Shown here piece after piece: positions 31,822-37,894 of a stretch of 39,927 bases of DNA (positions are counted from its first letter, which is position 1; the number at the start of each line of letters is the position of its first letter). Origin of the DNA: a virus; the IMG/VR virus record IMGVR_UViG_3300007640_000075, positions 1 through 39,927 of that record; one strand, written 5' to 3'. The notes beneath the pieces are model-generated. The model was not told the DNA's origin, searched no databases, and saw only the letters and a list, made by a program, of their open reading frames with translations. Position numbers and translations under genes: made by a program.

Positions 31822-31836
31822 TTGACACCGCGTCAA
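31822..31836. promoter_or_regulatory. Operator-like TTGAC-N5-GTCAA in the divergent helicase/recombination promoter
   Basis: Perfect 5-bp arms with spacer ACCGC, nested inside CACGC (31815-31819) and GCGTG (31840-31844). On the plus strand it starts with TTGACA and on the minus strand TTGACG, so it provides the -35 box of both divergent promoters. A single repressor dimer could switch off both operons. Confidence 0.65.
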
Positions 31837-31854
31837 AAAGCGTGATGATGGGGG

Positions 31855-31862
31855 TGGGACCG
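31855..31862 (+). promoter_or_regulatory. Leader motif TGGGACCG, copy 8
   Basis: One-base variant, 13 nt before ATG 31876. Its first G lies 34 nt after the -35 TTGACA, and GATGAT at 31844-31849 could serve as -10. It mirrors copy 7 across the shared operator. Confidence 0.6.
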
Positions 31863-31875
31863 AACGAGAGCTACC

Positions 31876-32010
31876 ATGTACGTTGTGCGATGGCACGAGC
31901 GTGCGTCAGAGTATTCATGCGAATACTGGACGCTAGATGAAGCTGTGCACCATGTGCGTGAGTTATTGCTCTCCCGTATTCCTGCATACGTGGAGCACCG
32001 CAAGCAATGA
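31876..32010 (+). CDS. 44-aa first gene of the recombination operon
   Basis: The short frame (ATG 31876) encodes MYVVRWHERASEYSCEYW, TLDEAVHHVRELLLSR and a basic end (VEHRKQ). It follows the leader motif and overlaps the exonuclease start by 4 nt (ATGA), which supports expression. No family was recognised. Confidence 0.6.
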   Translation: MYVVRWHERASEYSCEYWTLDEAVHHVRELLLSRIPAYVEHRKQ

Positions 32011-32852
32011 CGCCCGGCATACACCTCAATATCGCGAACGAAGATTATCACGCCGGACCCGGCATCTCTAAGTCGGGCCTCTGGACTATCGCGACCAGGA
32101 CGCCGGCCCATTTCCGGTACGGCGAGCGCAAGGATAGCGCCGCGTTCGACCTGGGCACGGCCGCGCATCTCGCGCTGCTGGAGCCGCACGAGTTCGAGGG
32201 GCAGGTTGTCGCCGGACCTGAGGACCGGCGCGGCAACAAGTGGAAGGACGCGGAGCTACAGGCCGCCGCGCAAGGCGCGATCCTGCTGACCGCCGGCGAT
32301 TACGACAAGGCGATGCGCATCCGCGACGCGGGTGAGTGCAACGCAACGCTGCGCGACCTCCGACGCGGCGCGGTCTGCGAGGCGTCCGGCTACGCGATCG
32401 ACCCCGAGACCGGCATGCTGTGCCGGTGCAGGCCCGACGCCTTCAACGCGGCGGCCGGCGTGATCCTCGATCTCAAGACCACCACGGACGGCGGGCGCGA
32501 TGCGTTCGGCCGAGCCGCCGCGAACTTCGGATACCATGTTCAAGAAGCGTTCTATTCGGACGTGTGGCATGCTGCGGGCCGGATCGCGCATGTGGGCGGC
32601 AAGCCGCTTCACGCCCGCGTGGATGCCTTCATCTTCGTCGTCATCGAGAAGACCGCCCCGTTCCTCGTGTCCTGCTACGAGCTGGCCCCGTCCGCCGTGG
32701 ACGAGGGCCGCGAGACCTACAAGCGCGCGCTCGACACTTATGCGCGCTGCGTCGCGGCCGACGAGTGGCCCGGCTACCCCGAGGATCCCGAGCCCCTGGA
32801 CATACCGCCCTGGGCCTACCGCAACACCGTCCGTCCGCAGGTGGAGGCTTGA
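32007..32852 (+). CDS. RecE-like PD-(D/E)XK exonuclease
   Basis: The 281-aa protein resembles the phage exonucleases paired with RecT (DUF3799/RecE C-terminal type). Conserved parts are GISKSGLWTIATRTPAHF at the N-terminus, AAFDLGTAAHLALLEP, E125 in CEASGY, D144 in CRPDAF, and D155-x-K157 in ILDLKTT, then GYHVQEAFYSD. It probably degrades one DNA strand to leave single-stranded ends for RecT. Its partner gene starts 4 nt downstream, forming a two-gene recombination module. Confidence 0.88.
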   Translation: MTPGIHLNIANEDYHAGPGISKSGLWTIATRTPAHFRYGERKDSAAFDLGTAAHLALLEPHEFEGQVVAGPEDRRGNKWKDAELQAAAQGAILLTAGDYDKAMRIRDAGECNATLRDLRRGAVCEASGYAIDPETGMLCRCRPDAFNAAAGVILDLKTTTDGGRDAFGRAAANFGYHVQEAFYSDVWHAAGRIAHVGGKPLHARVDAFIFVVIEKTAPFLVSCYELAPSAVDEGRETYKRALDTYARCVAADEWPGYPEDPEPLDIPPWAYRNTVRPQVEA

Positions 32853-32855
32853 GCT

Positions 32856-33875
32856 ATGGGGCTGCCGGCAACACAGGAACAGCGCACCGAGAACCTACAG
32901 CGCATCGGGGCCGAGTTGACGCGATCAGGCGAGCGGTTCGGGGAGCTGCTGCCCAAGAACATCCCATCTCCCCGGTTCGTGGGGCTCGTCAAAGCACAAC
33001 TGAACAACAACCCGGAGCTGCGGGAATGCACCCCGCGCAGCATCATCATCGCGTGCGAGAAAGCCGCATCGGACGGGCTCTTGCTCGACGGCCGCGAGGC
33101 CGCGCTTGTGATCTACAACAAGCGCCAGCAGATCGATGGTCAATGGGTCGTTGTCGAGCGTCAGGCGCAGTACATCCCCATGGTCGCGGGCATGCGCCGC
33201 CGGATCTACAATTCCGGCCTCGTGTCCGTGCTTGAAACCGGCATCGTCTACAAGGGCGAGATCGACGCGGGCCTGTTCGAGTACGTCGCCGGAACGGACC
33301 CGCGGTTGATCCACAAGCCCTTGCTTGTGGGCGAGCTTGGCGACCGCGTTGCGGTTTACTCTGTCGTGACCATGAACAATGGACACAAGTCGGTCGAGGT
33401 GATGCGATGGTCTGAGGTAATGCGCATCGCCGCTCTGCAATCGAAGAACGTGGCCCGGTACGATGACAAAAAGAAAGGCATCCGCAAGGGCGACCTCGTG
33501 GGCATCTGGGCAGATCATATGGACGAGATGTCCCGGAAGACCGTGTTGCGGCGGCACTCGAAACAGCTCCCGTTCGACAGCGCCACGGCCGCGATGTTCG
33601 AGCGGGTGGACGGGCTCTATCGGTCGGAGGGCGAGGAGATCGACCACAGCGAGGCCGATGCCCCGCAGGATGAGCAGGGAAGCCCGCCAGCGTCAGCCGG
33701 CAAGAAGGCCGGGGCTGGCAAGGCCGCGCTCGACAAAGCCCGCCAGGAGCGCGCCAGCGCCGAGGCGGCCGCAAGTTCGCAGACCTCAGAGCCCGAGCGG
33801 CATGAGGATGTCGAAGACCTCGAACCCGTAGGGGACGAGGATGGGACCAACGAACGAGAGGATGATCGGATCTGA
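32856..33875 (+). CDS. recT: RecT-family single-strand annealing protein
   Basis: The 339-aa protein has a RecT core (residues about 20-240): SPRFVGLVKAQLNNNPELRE, CTPRSIIIACEKAASDGLLLDG, and VEVMRWSEVMRIAALQSKN. Residues 255-339 are a charged, Ala/Glu-rich C-terminal tail ending in an acidic stretch, common for proteins that bind SSB or are disordered. It anneals complementary strands in homologous recombination, with the neighbouring exonuclease. The last codons overlap the next gene by one base. Confidence 0.92.
   Translation: MGLPATQEQRTENLQRIGAELTRSGERFGELLPKNIPSPRFVGLVKAQLNNNPELRECTPRSIIIACEKAASDGLLLDGREAALVIYNKRQQIDGQWVVVERQAQYIPMVAGMRRRIYNSGLVSVLETGIVYKGEIDAGLFEYVAGTDPRLIHKPLLVGELGDRVAVYSVVTMNNGHKSVEVMRWSEVMRIAALQSKNVARYDDKKKGIRKGDLVGIWADHMDEMSRKTVLRRHSKQLPFDSATAAMFERVDGLYRSEGEEIDHSEADAPQDEQGSPPASAGKKAGAGKAALDKARQERASAEAAASSQTSEPERHEDVEDLEPVGDEDGTNEREDDRI
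33842..33849 (+). promoter_or_regulatory. Leader motif TGGGACCA, copy 9 (within the recT 3' end)
   Basis: Exact core in GATGGGACCAACGAACGAGA, 25 nt upstream of ATG 33875. It is inside the recT coding region, so it may have arisen or been kept for its effect on the next gene. Confidence 0.45.
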
Positions 33876-34210
33876 TGGCACGCGAAAAGGGCTACATTGT
33901 TACCGTGAAGATGTTTCTCCCGGTGAACCCGAAGAGCCTGGAAGACACGAAGGCCAAGGCCGACGCGATCTATCAGGCGCAGCAGTCGAATGATCTGTCT
34001 GGACTGGCCGAAGCTGGTGCTGACGTGATGAAGGTTGATCACCGCTGGACCAGTCGCGAGAAGGCTGAGGCGGGGATCGAGCACGGCAGCGCCGAGACGG
34101 TCGAGGAGATCGCGGAGGAGGCGCAGGAGGACGAGCAGGACGCGGCCGACGAAGCCAAGGCCGACGAGTTCGAGGAAGCTGCCCCCAAGGGGCGCAAGAA
34201 GGCAGCGTAA
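33875..34210 (+). CDS. Acidic-tailed protein after recT
   Basis: The 111-aa protein begins MAREKGYIVTVKMFLPVNP, contains a helical part, and ends with a long Glu/Asp/Ala stretch (from residue 65) followed by a basic KGRKKAA. The ATG shares one base with the recT stop (TGATG). An accessory role in single-strand DNA handling is suggested by position only. Confidence 0.65.
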   Translation: MAREKGYIVTVKMFLPVNPKSLEDTKAKADAIYQAQQSNDLSGLAEAGADVMKVDHRWTSREKAEAGIEHGSAETVEEIAEEAQEDEQDAADEAKADEFEEAAPKGRKKAA

Positions 34211-34215
34211 AAATC

Positions 34216-34257
34216 GGCCCGCACGGTTGTTGACCTGTTGTCAAAAACTGTGCGGGC
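34216..34257. promoter_or_regulatory. Operator TTGAC-N5-GTCAA nested in a GC-rich hairpin
   Basis: TTGAC-CTGTT-GTCAA (34230-34244) lies inside CCCGCAC (34218-34224) and GTGCGGG (34250-34256). The outer stem could terminate the recT operon and the inner repeat matches the operators at 23097 and 31822. Unlike those, it is 78 nt from the next GGGACC motif. Confidence 0.55.
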
Positions 34258-34306
34258 GTCTATGTCTTTGAAAGGGGCTAGACCCCACCCGAAGCTCTAG
34301 CGTGGA

Positions 34307-34314
34307 TGGGACCA
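34307..34314 (+). promoter_or_regulatory. Leader motif TGGGACCA, copy 10
   Basis: Exact core in GATGGGACCAGCGCT, only 5 nt before ATG 34320. A GGGG-CTAGA-CCCC hairpin lies upstream. Confidence 0.5.
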
Positions 34315-34319
34315 GCGCT

Positions 34320-34526
34320 ATGACACGTAACGACCTCATCGCCCGCGGTGTGCCCGCGGCTCTGCGCACCCGGTACGTCGACGGCGTAGCTCAAGCCCCG
34401 GAGTGCTTGGGCTTCACCGTCACCAAGCGCGATCGGTTCTCCCGCATCAATGGCAAGATCGTGCCGCACGGCCTTGCTAAGCTCGCGATGCGTTCCGGCC
34501 TTGCTACCTTCCAGGCAGGCCGCTGA
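34320..34526 (+). CDS. Small basic protein
   Basis: The 68-aa protein (ATG 34320) contains TRNDLIARGVPAALRTRYV, a TKRDRFSRINGKIV strand region and an Ala-rich end. It is coupled to the next gene through a shared base (TGATG). No domain was recognised; a small DNA-binding role is possible. Confidence 0.6.
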   Translation: MTRNDLIARGVPAALRTRYVDGVAQAPECLGFTVTKRDRFSRINGKIVPHGLAKLAMRSGLATFQAGR

Positions 34527-34918
34527 TGTGCCGCGCCTGCCGCGAGTGCGGCCGGCCGTTCACGGCCACGAACCAAGGGCGAGGCAGCGCCCCGATCTTC
34601 TGCTCGAAGCCCTGCAAGAAGACCTTCGCGAATCGGCGCATGCTCCGCGGCGCGCAGCTCTACGACATGTTCATGCTGCTGCGGTACGAGCGCGGCGTCG
34701 CGCAGCTCCGGGGCATCTGGGCGCTGACGTGCGAACTGGCCCGCCAGTGGCGCGCCGAGGACGTGAGCGAGCGCGGCGGCCGGCAGTCGTGGCGCGCCTA
34801 CGACGAGCTGCACGCCGGCCTCGCGCCGCTCCGCGTCGTCGCCATGCAGTCGGCGGGCGCGGCGGCCGGGCGGATCGCGGTTGAGAACTCGATCGCAGCC
34901 AGAAGCCGGGCGGCCTAG
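34526..34918 (+). CDS. Zinc-finger-containing phage protein
   Basis: The 130-aa protein starts CRACRECGRPFTA and continues to FCSKPCKKTFANRR: four to five Cys spaced like a small zinc finger, followed by RGAQLYDMFMLLRYER and a helical C-terminal half. Similar proteins occur in many phages of alphaproteobacteria near recombination genes; function unknown. It converges with the lysis cassette, overlapping its last gene by 4 nt. Confidence 0.7.
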   Translation: MCRACRECGRPFTATNQGRGSAPIFCSKPCKKTFANRRMLRGAQLYDMFMLLRYERGVAQLRGIWALTCELARQWRAEDVSERGGRQSWRAYDELHAGLAPLRVVAMQSAGAAAGRIAVENSIAARSRAA

Positions 34919-35295
34919 TGCCCCGGCTTGCTGGCCCGCATCGCGTCCGTGAGACTGTCCAGTTCCTCGCACAGGCGGCGGGTGCTGTTGCGCCGGTCCT
35001 CGGCCGCCTCGCGCACCGCGCGGGCCTCCTCCTCCTGCGCGCGGACCAGGGAGCGCACGCCGTCGTTCAGCCCCTGGAGCTTTTCGAGGAGCTGCATCCC
35101 GAAGTGCTCGCCCACCAGCATGCCGGCAAGGTGCTGCATCCCGCCCGGCCCGATCGACGGTGCGGGTTCGGCGGGCTTCTCGGATGCCGCCTTCTTGATA
35201 CCGATGACGGCGAGGACGATGGCCCCGAATCCGCCCGCGCCCAGGAGAGACACGGCGATGTCGGCGTAGCCCTTAAGCTGATCGGGTGACAGCAT
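34915..35295 (-). CDS. Membrane-anchored coiled-coil protein of the lysis cassette
   Basis: The 126-aa protein (ATG 35295) has one transmembrane helix (residues 10-30, IAVSLLGAGGFGAIVLAVIGI) followed by a long helical region (LLEKLQGLNDGVRSLVRAQ, then EEEARAVREAAEDRRNSTR). Inner-membrane anchor plus coiled coil is the layout of an inner-membrane spanin or a holin-associated protein, but no outer-membrane partner was identified. It overlaps the upstream gene by 23 nt. Confidence 0.55.
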   Translation of the reverse strand: MLSPDQLKGYADIAVSLLGAGGFGAIVLAVIGIKKAASEKPAEPAPSIGPGGMQHLAGMLVGEHFGMQLLEKLQGLNDGVRSLVRAQEEEARAVREAAEDRRNSTRRLCEELDSLTDAMRASKPGH

Positions 35296-35740
35296 AGCGC
35301 GTCGGGGGCCTCTTACCGAACGAACCTTCCTTCGCCATGTCGTAGCCGGTACTGATGATGCACCAGCCCTCGAAGACGAAGAACACGCCATAGTACCACA
35401 GCCCGGCCGGAAGTTTTGTCCCGGTCGCGTGTCCGCCCATGTACATAAGCGAGCCGATCAACAGCCAGAACGTCCCGCCCATGAACGCGCCGAAACACCG
35501 GATGATCGGCGTGCGACGCCACCAGCCGTTGATGTACAGGCCCGTGAGCCGGATGCCCGCGCACAGGATCGCGACCAAGCCCCACGAGCTTTCCGACGCC
35601 AACGCCTGCATGATCACGTAGGCGGGCGCGTCGAAGAATTCCTCCGGGCCCACCATCCTGTACCCCCACACGAGCAGGAGGCAGGCCAGCATCCATTCGG
35701 TCGAGCGGGTCCGGTTCAGGGGCGTCCGGTAATCGAGCAT
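35273..35740 (-). CDS. Polytopic membrane protein of the lysis cassette
   Basis: The 155-aa protein (ATG 35740) has about four transmembrane segments (WMLACLLLVWGYRM, WGLVAILCAGIRLTGLY, FMGGTFWLLIGSLMYMG, YYGVFFVFEGWCII). Proteins with the opening LDYRTPLNRTRSTEWMLA are frequent in podovirus lysis regions of alphaproteobacterial phages. A holin-like or antiholin function is possible; it is unproven. Confidence 0.6.
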   Translation of the reverse strand: MLDYRTPLNRTRSTEWMLACLLLVWGYRMVGPEEFFDAPAYVIMQALASESSWGLVAILCAGIRLTGLYINGWWRRTPIIRCFGAFMGGTFWLLIGSLMYMGGHATGTKLPAGLWYYGVFFVFEGWCIISTGYDMAKEGSFGKRPPTRYAVTRSA

Positions 35741-35765
35741 CGGCGGGGCTCCGAGGCACTTGAGA

Positions 35766-36299
35766 TCAACGGGCAAGCTGCGACGCCTGCGCGGCGGCAG
35801 CCCCCGGCACGTCCTTGACGCGCTCCGTCGTGCGCAACACGCCCAGGCCGAGGATGCCGGTCAGGACCACCATCAGATCGTTGATCGACAGGGACGGTGC
35901 GACCGGGATGGCGCAGCCCACGATCGCGTTCACGAGGTTGGTCACCCAGGTCAGGACCGGCGCGGCCACGAACTGGTAGCCGAATCCGGTGGCGCAGATC
36001 CAACCGACCGCCGGCCGCCAGCGCGCCGAGAACCGATCGTTGCCCTGTGCCTCCGCAAGGTTGATCGAGGCTTGCCCCTTGGCGACCTCGGTCGCCGCGG
36101 TCACGAGCGCGATTTCCCGCGCGGCCAGCGCCTTCTCGACTTCGGCCTGTGCCGCCGCCTTCGCGTTCGGGTCGGGCACCAGCCGATCGACCAGCACCTT
36201 TGCCGTGTCCGCGATCGTCGGCAGGGCCGCGCCGATCGCCGGGCCGACGCCGCCGGTCAGCGCGCCGCCGAGAATGGTCCCGATGATGCCTGCGGCCAT
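35766..36299 (-). CDS. 3-TM holin-like protein
   Basis: The 177-aa protein fits the three-transmembrane holin family: an N-terminal Gly-rich helix (IIGTILGGALTGGVG), a charged Ala-rich segment (DPNAKAAAQAEVEKALAAREI), and the signature SARWRPAVGWICATGFGYQF followed by two more hydrophobic helices. Holins permeabilise the inner membrane at a set time and release the endolysin. It is encoded 3 nt downstream of the muramidase, as expected for a lysis cassette. Confidence 0.85.
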   Translation of the reverse strand: MAAGIIGTILGGALTGGVGPAIGAALPTIADTAKVLVDRLVPDPNAKAAAQAEVEKALAAREIALVTAATEVAKGQASINLAEAQGNDRFSARWRPAVGWICATGFGYQFVAAPVLTWVTNLVNAIVGCAIPVAPSLSINDLMVVLTGILGLGVLRTTERVKDVPGAAAAQASQLAR

Positions 36300-36302
36300 G
36301 GC

Positions 36303-37154
36303 TCAAGCCTTCTTCGAGACGGGGAACGCGGCGCGCAGCCGGTCTGCGATGCGCTGGCCGAGCGAGCGGGTGTCAGGCTCCGGGGCGGGCACAGTGTAAC
36401 CGGGCGCGGTCGGGACCGGCACCACGGGCGAGGTAGGGGCCGGCAGAGGCTTGGTCTCGACGGGCACGGTCGGCACCTTCACGGCCGCCACCGCGTCGTC
36501 TGCCGGCGACCACTTCGTGTCGGGGATCTTGGCCCACTTCGCATAAGCCGCCGCGAGCTTGGTGTGGTAGGCGTTGGCCGCGTATTGCGGGCCGTTGTAG
36601 CCGCGGGCGAACGCCGCCCAGTTGTGAGCGCGAACCTCGTCATCGAGGTTGTTCGCGACGATGAACCGGATCATCGCGGCAAGGTGCTCGCCCTCGCCCA
36701 TCTCCACGAACGCCAGCACCATGTGTTGCGGGCTGGCGTAGCCGGCAGCGACGAAGTTCGATGCGAGGATCTGGCCGAGACCCCACGAGGCCGACTTGAC
36801 CGCGGCCGTCTCATCGATCGACATCGCCAGGAGCAGGCGCGGGTAGCTGTCGGCGGGATAGGGCATCGTGCCCCACTTCGCGTAAGCGATACCGAGGCTG
36901 ACGGCCTGGGCACGTTTCGCGCCCGTCAGGTTGGCATAGAACTTGTGCGGCTCGAACAGCATCTTCGGCCGCTTGAGCTTGTCGAAGCCGGAACCGGCCG
37001 CCTCGACATCGATAATCGCGTGGATCTCGTCTTCGCCCACGCCGATCGTATGGCCGATCCGGGGCAGATCGAGATCGGCCAGCCGCAGCGCCGACCCTAT
37101 GAACCCGGCCGCGCGCACACGCGCGAATCCGGCGGTGACTGCCGCGGTGTCCAT
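36303..37154 (-). CDS. Endolysin: N-acetylmuramidase
   Basis: The 283-aa protein starts at ATG 37154. Residues 40-210 form an N-acetylmuramidase domain (PF11860 type): probable catalytic E51 in IIDVEAAGSGF, then KRPKMLFEPHKFY, IAYAKWGTMPYP, SASWGLGQILASN and WAAFARGYNGPQYA. The C-terminal region is Pro/Val-rich with a final helix (LGQRIADRLRAAFP) rather than a wall-binding domain. No signal peptide, so it depends on the holin. The start overlaps the upstream secreted-peptide gene by about 58 nt. Confidence 0.88.
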   Translation of the reverse strand: MDTAAVTAGFARVRAAGFIGSALRLADLDLPRIGHTIGVGEDEIHAIIDVEAAGSGFDKLKRPKMLFEPHKFYANLTGAKRAQAVSLGIAYAKWGTMPYPADSYPRLLLAMSIDETAAVKSASWGLGQILASNFVAAGYASPQHMVLAFVEMGEGEHLAAMIRFIVANNLDDEVRAHNWAAFARGYNGPQYAANAYHTKLAAAYAKWAKIPDTKWSPADDAVAAVKVPTVPVETKPLPAPTSPVVPVPTAPGYTVPAPEPDTRSLGQRIADRLRAAFPVSKKA

Positions 37155-37327
37155 TCCGTGCCTCGCTTGCGCCGAGGAGGACGCCGAGGGGCACAGATCT
37201 GTACCGTCCCGGCGCCCTCCCATACGACGGGGGCGCAGAACGTGCCGACTGTGCTTTGATGCGCCACGGCCTCCGACACGAATGTCAGAAAAGCCGCCGC
37301 CATCAGGGCAGCGCCGACAGTTCTCAT
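37097..37327 (-). CDS. Small secreted protein with leader motif
   Basis: The 76-aa protein begins with a signal peptide (MRTVGAALMAAAFLTFVSEAVA) and has a short mature part with two Cys and a very basic segment (APRRPPRRKRGTEW). Its ATG is part of a TGGGACCATG sequence. Position, export and overlap with the endolysin gene (58 nt) suggest a lysis accessory such as a periplasmic partner, but no lipobox is present, so it is not a typical Rz1. Confidence 0.5.
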   Translation of the reverse strand: MRTVGAALMAAAFLTFVSEAVAHQSTVGTFCAPVVWEGAGTVQICAPRRPPRRKRGTEWTPRQSPPDSRVCARPGS

Positions 37328-37334
37328 GGTCCCA
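37327..37334 (-). promoter_or_regulatory. Leader motif TGGGACCA, copy 11 (overlaps a start codon)
   Basis: Exact core in GGTTGGGACCATGAG; the last A is the A of ATG 37327, as in copy 2. Confidence 0.5.
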
Positions 37335-37340
37335 ACCACA

Positions 37341-37544
37341 TCACCCGTCCAATGTCCTGTGCCATGGCGGGATTCCCTCAGCAAGGGCAGCACAGGCTAA
37401 AGCTATGTACAAAGGCGCGCCATGCTGTGCCCATCTTGTCGGCTGGTTGACGCCACAGCCAAGAGCGCGGGCGGCGTCGTGCAGTGTCCAACCGTGCCGC
37501 TCGCGCATTACAGCGAGCCAGCATCGGAATGCTGCCGCTTCCAT
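37341..37544 (-). CDS. Small HTH DNA-binding protein
   Basis: The 67-aa protein is started at ATG 37544 because a purine-rich AGGGGGA box lies just upstream; another in-frame ATG at 37574 has no such box. The sequence FRCWLAVMRERHGWTLHDA, ARALGCGVNQPTRWAQHG and the end APLYIALACAALAEGIPPW is a compact helix-turn-helix pattern common in phages. It may regulate the lysis or late genes. Confidence 0.7.
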   Translation of the reverse strand: MEAAAFRCWLAVMRERHGWTLHDAARALGCGVNQPTRWAQHGAPLYIALACAALAEGIPPWHRTLDG

Positions 37545-37552
37545 TGCTCCCC

Positions 37553-37651
37553 CTATTTGGCCGACCGCCGACATCCTATGATGTTGACGGGGAGCCACCA
37601 CGAAAGGCCGGCGAGGGCGAACCCTGCGGCCACGGTTACATGGAACATCAT
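37553..37651 (-). CDS. 32-aa membrane protein
   Basis: Short frame MMFHVTVAAGFALAGLSWWL followed by PVNIIGCRRSAK: one hydrophobic helix with a basic C-terminus. The ATG at 37651 overlaps the preceding stop (ATGA). Real expression is suggested only by this coupling. Confidence 0.45.
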   Translation of the reverse strand: MMFHVTVAAGFALAGLSWWLPVNIIGCRRSAK

Positions 37652-37815
37652 GACTGGCGCATCAGCCCGGCGAGGCGCTGACGCGCACGTTCGGCGCGCG
37701 CCAGGGCTTCGGCCCGGTCCTCGCCGGCCCGGAGCTTCATGCGGGGCGCGAGGCCCCGCGGCAAGGCCGGGAGTACCGGCCGGCTCCCATAGGGGTTCTC
37801 GACTTTGAAGCGCAT
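37648..37815 (-). CDS. Small basic protein heading the lysis-region operon
   Basis: The 55-aa protein (ATG 37815) begins MRFKVENPYGSRPVLPALP and has an Arg/Ala-rich helix (EDRAEALARAERARQRLAG). It is coupled to the next gene by a 4-nt overlap and follows leader copy 12. No domain was recognised. Confidence 0.5.
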   Translation of the reverse strand: MRFKVENPYGSRPVLPALPRGLAPRMKLRAGEDRAEALARAERARQRLAGLMRQS

Positions 37816-37894
37816 CGGTGTCTCGCGTTGTCCCAACAACACGAGAACCGTACATACACCGATCGGTTGATGCAACACCTTTTGGTGCGGCGCT
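37816..37894 (-). promoter_or_regulatory. Control region of the lysis-region operon, with leader copy 12
   Basis: Read on the minus strand it contains TTGCAT-N17-TACGGT as a possible promoter, a 10-bp palindrome ACCGATCGGT in the spacer (its CACCGAT resembles the parA iterons), and a variant leader core TGGGACAA (37828-37835) 12 nt before ATG 37815. The giant virion gene ends at its right side. Confidence 0.45.
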
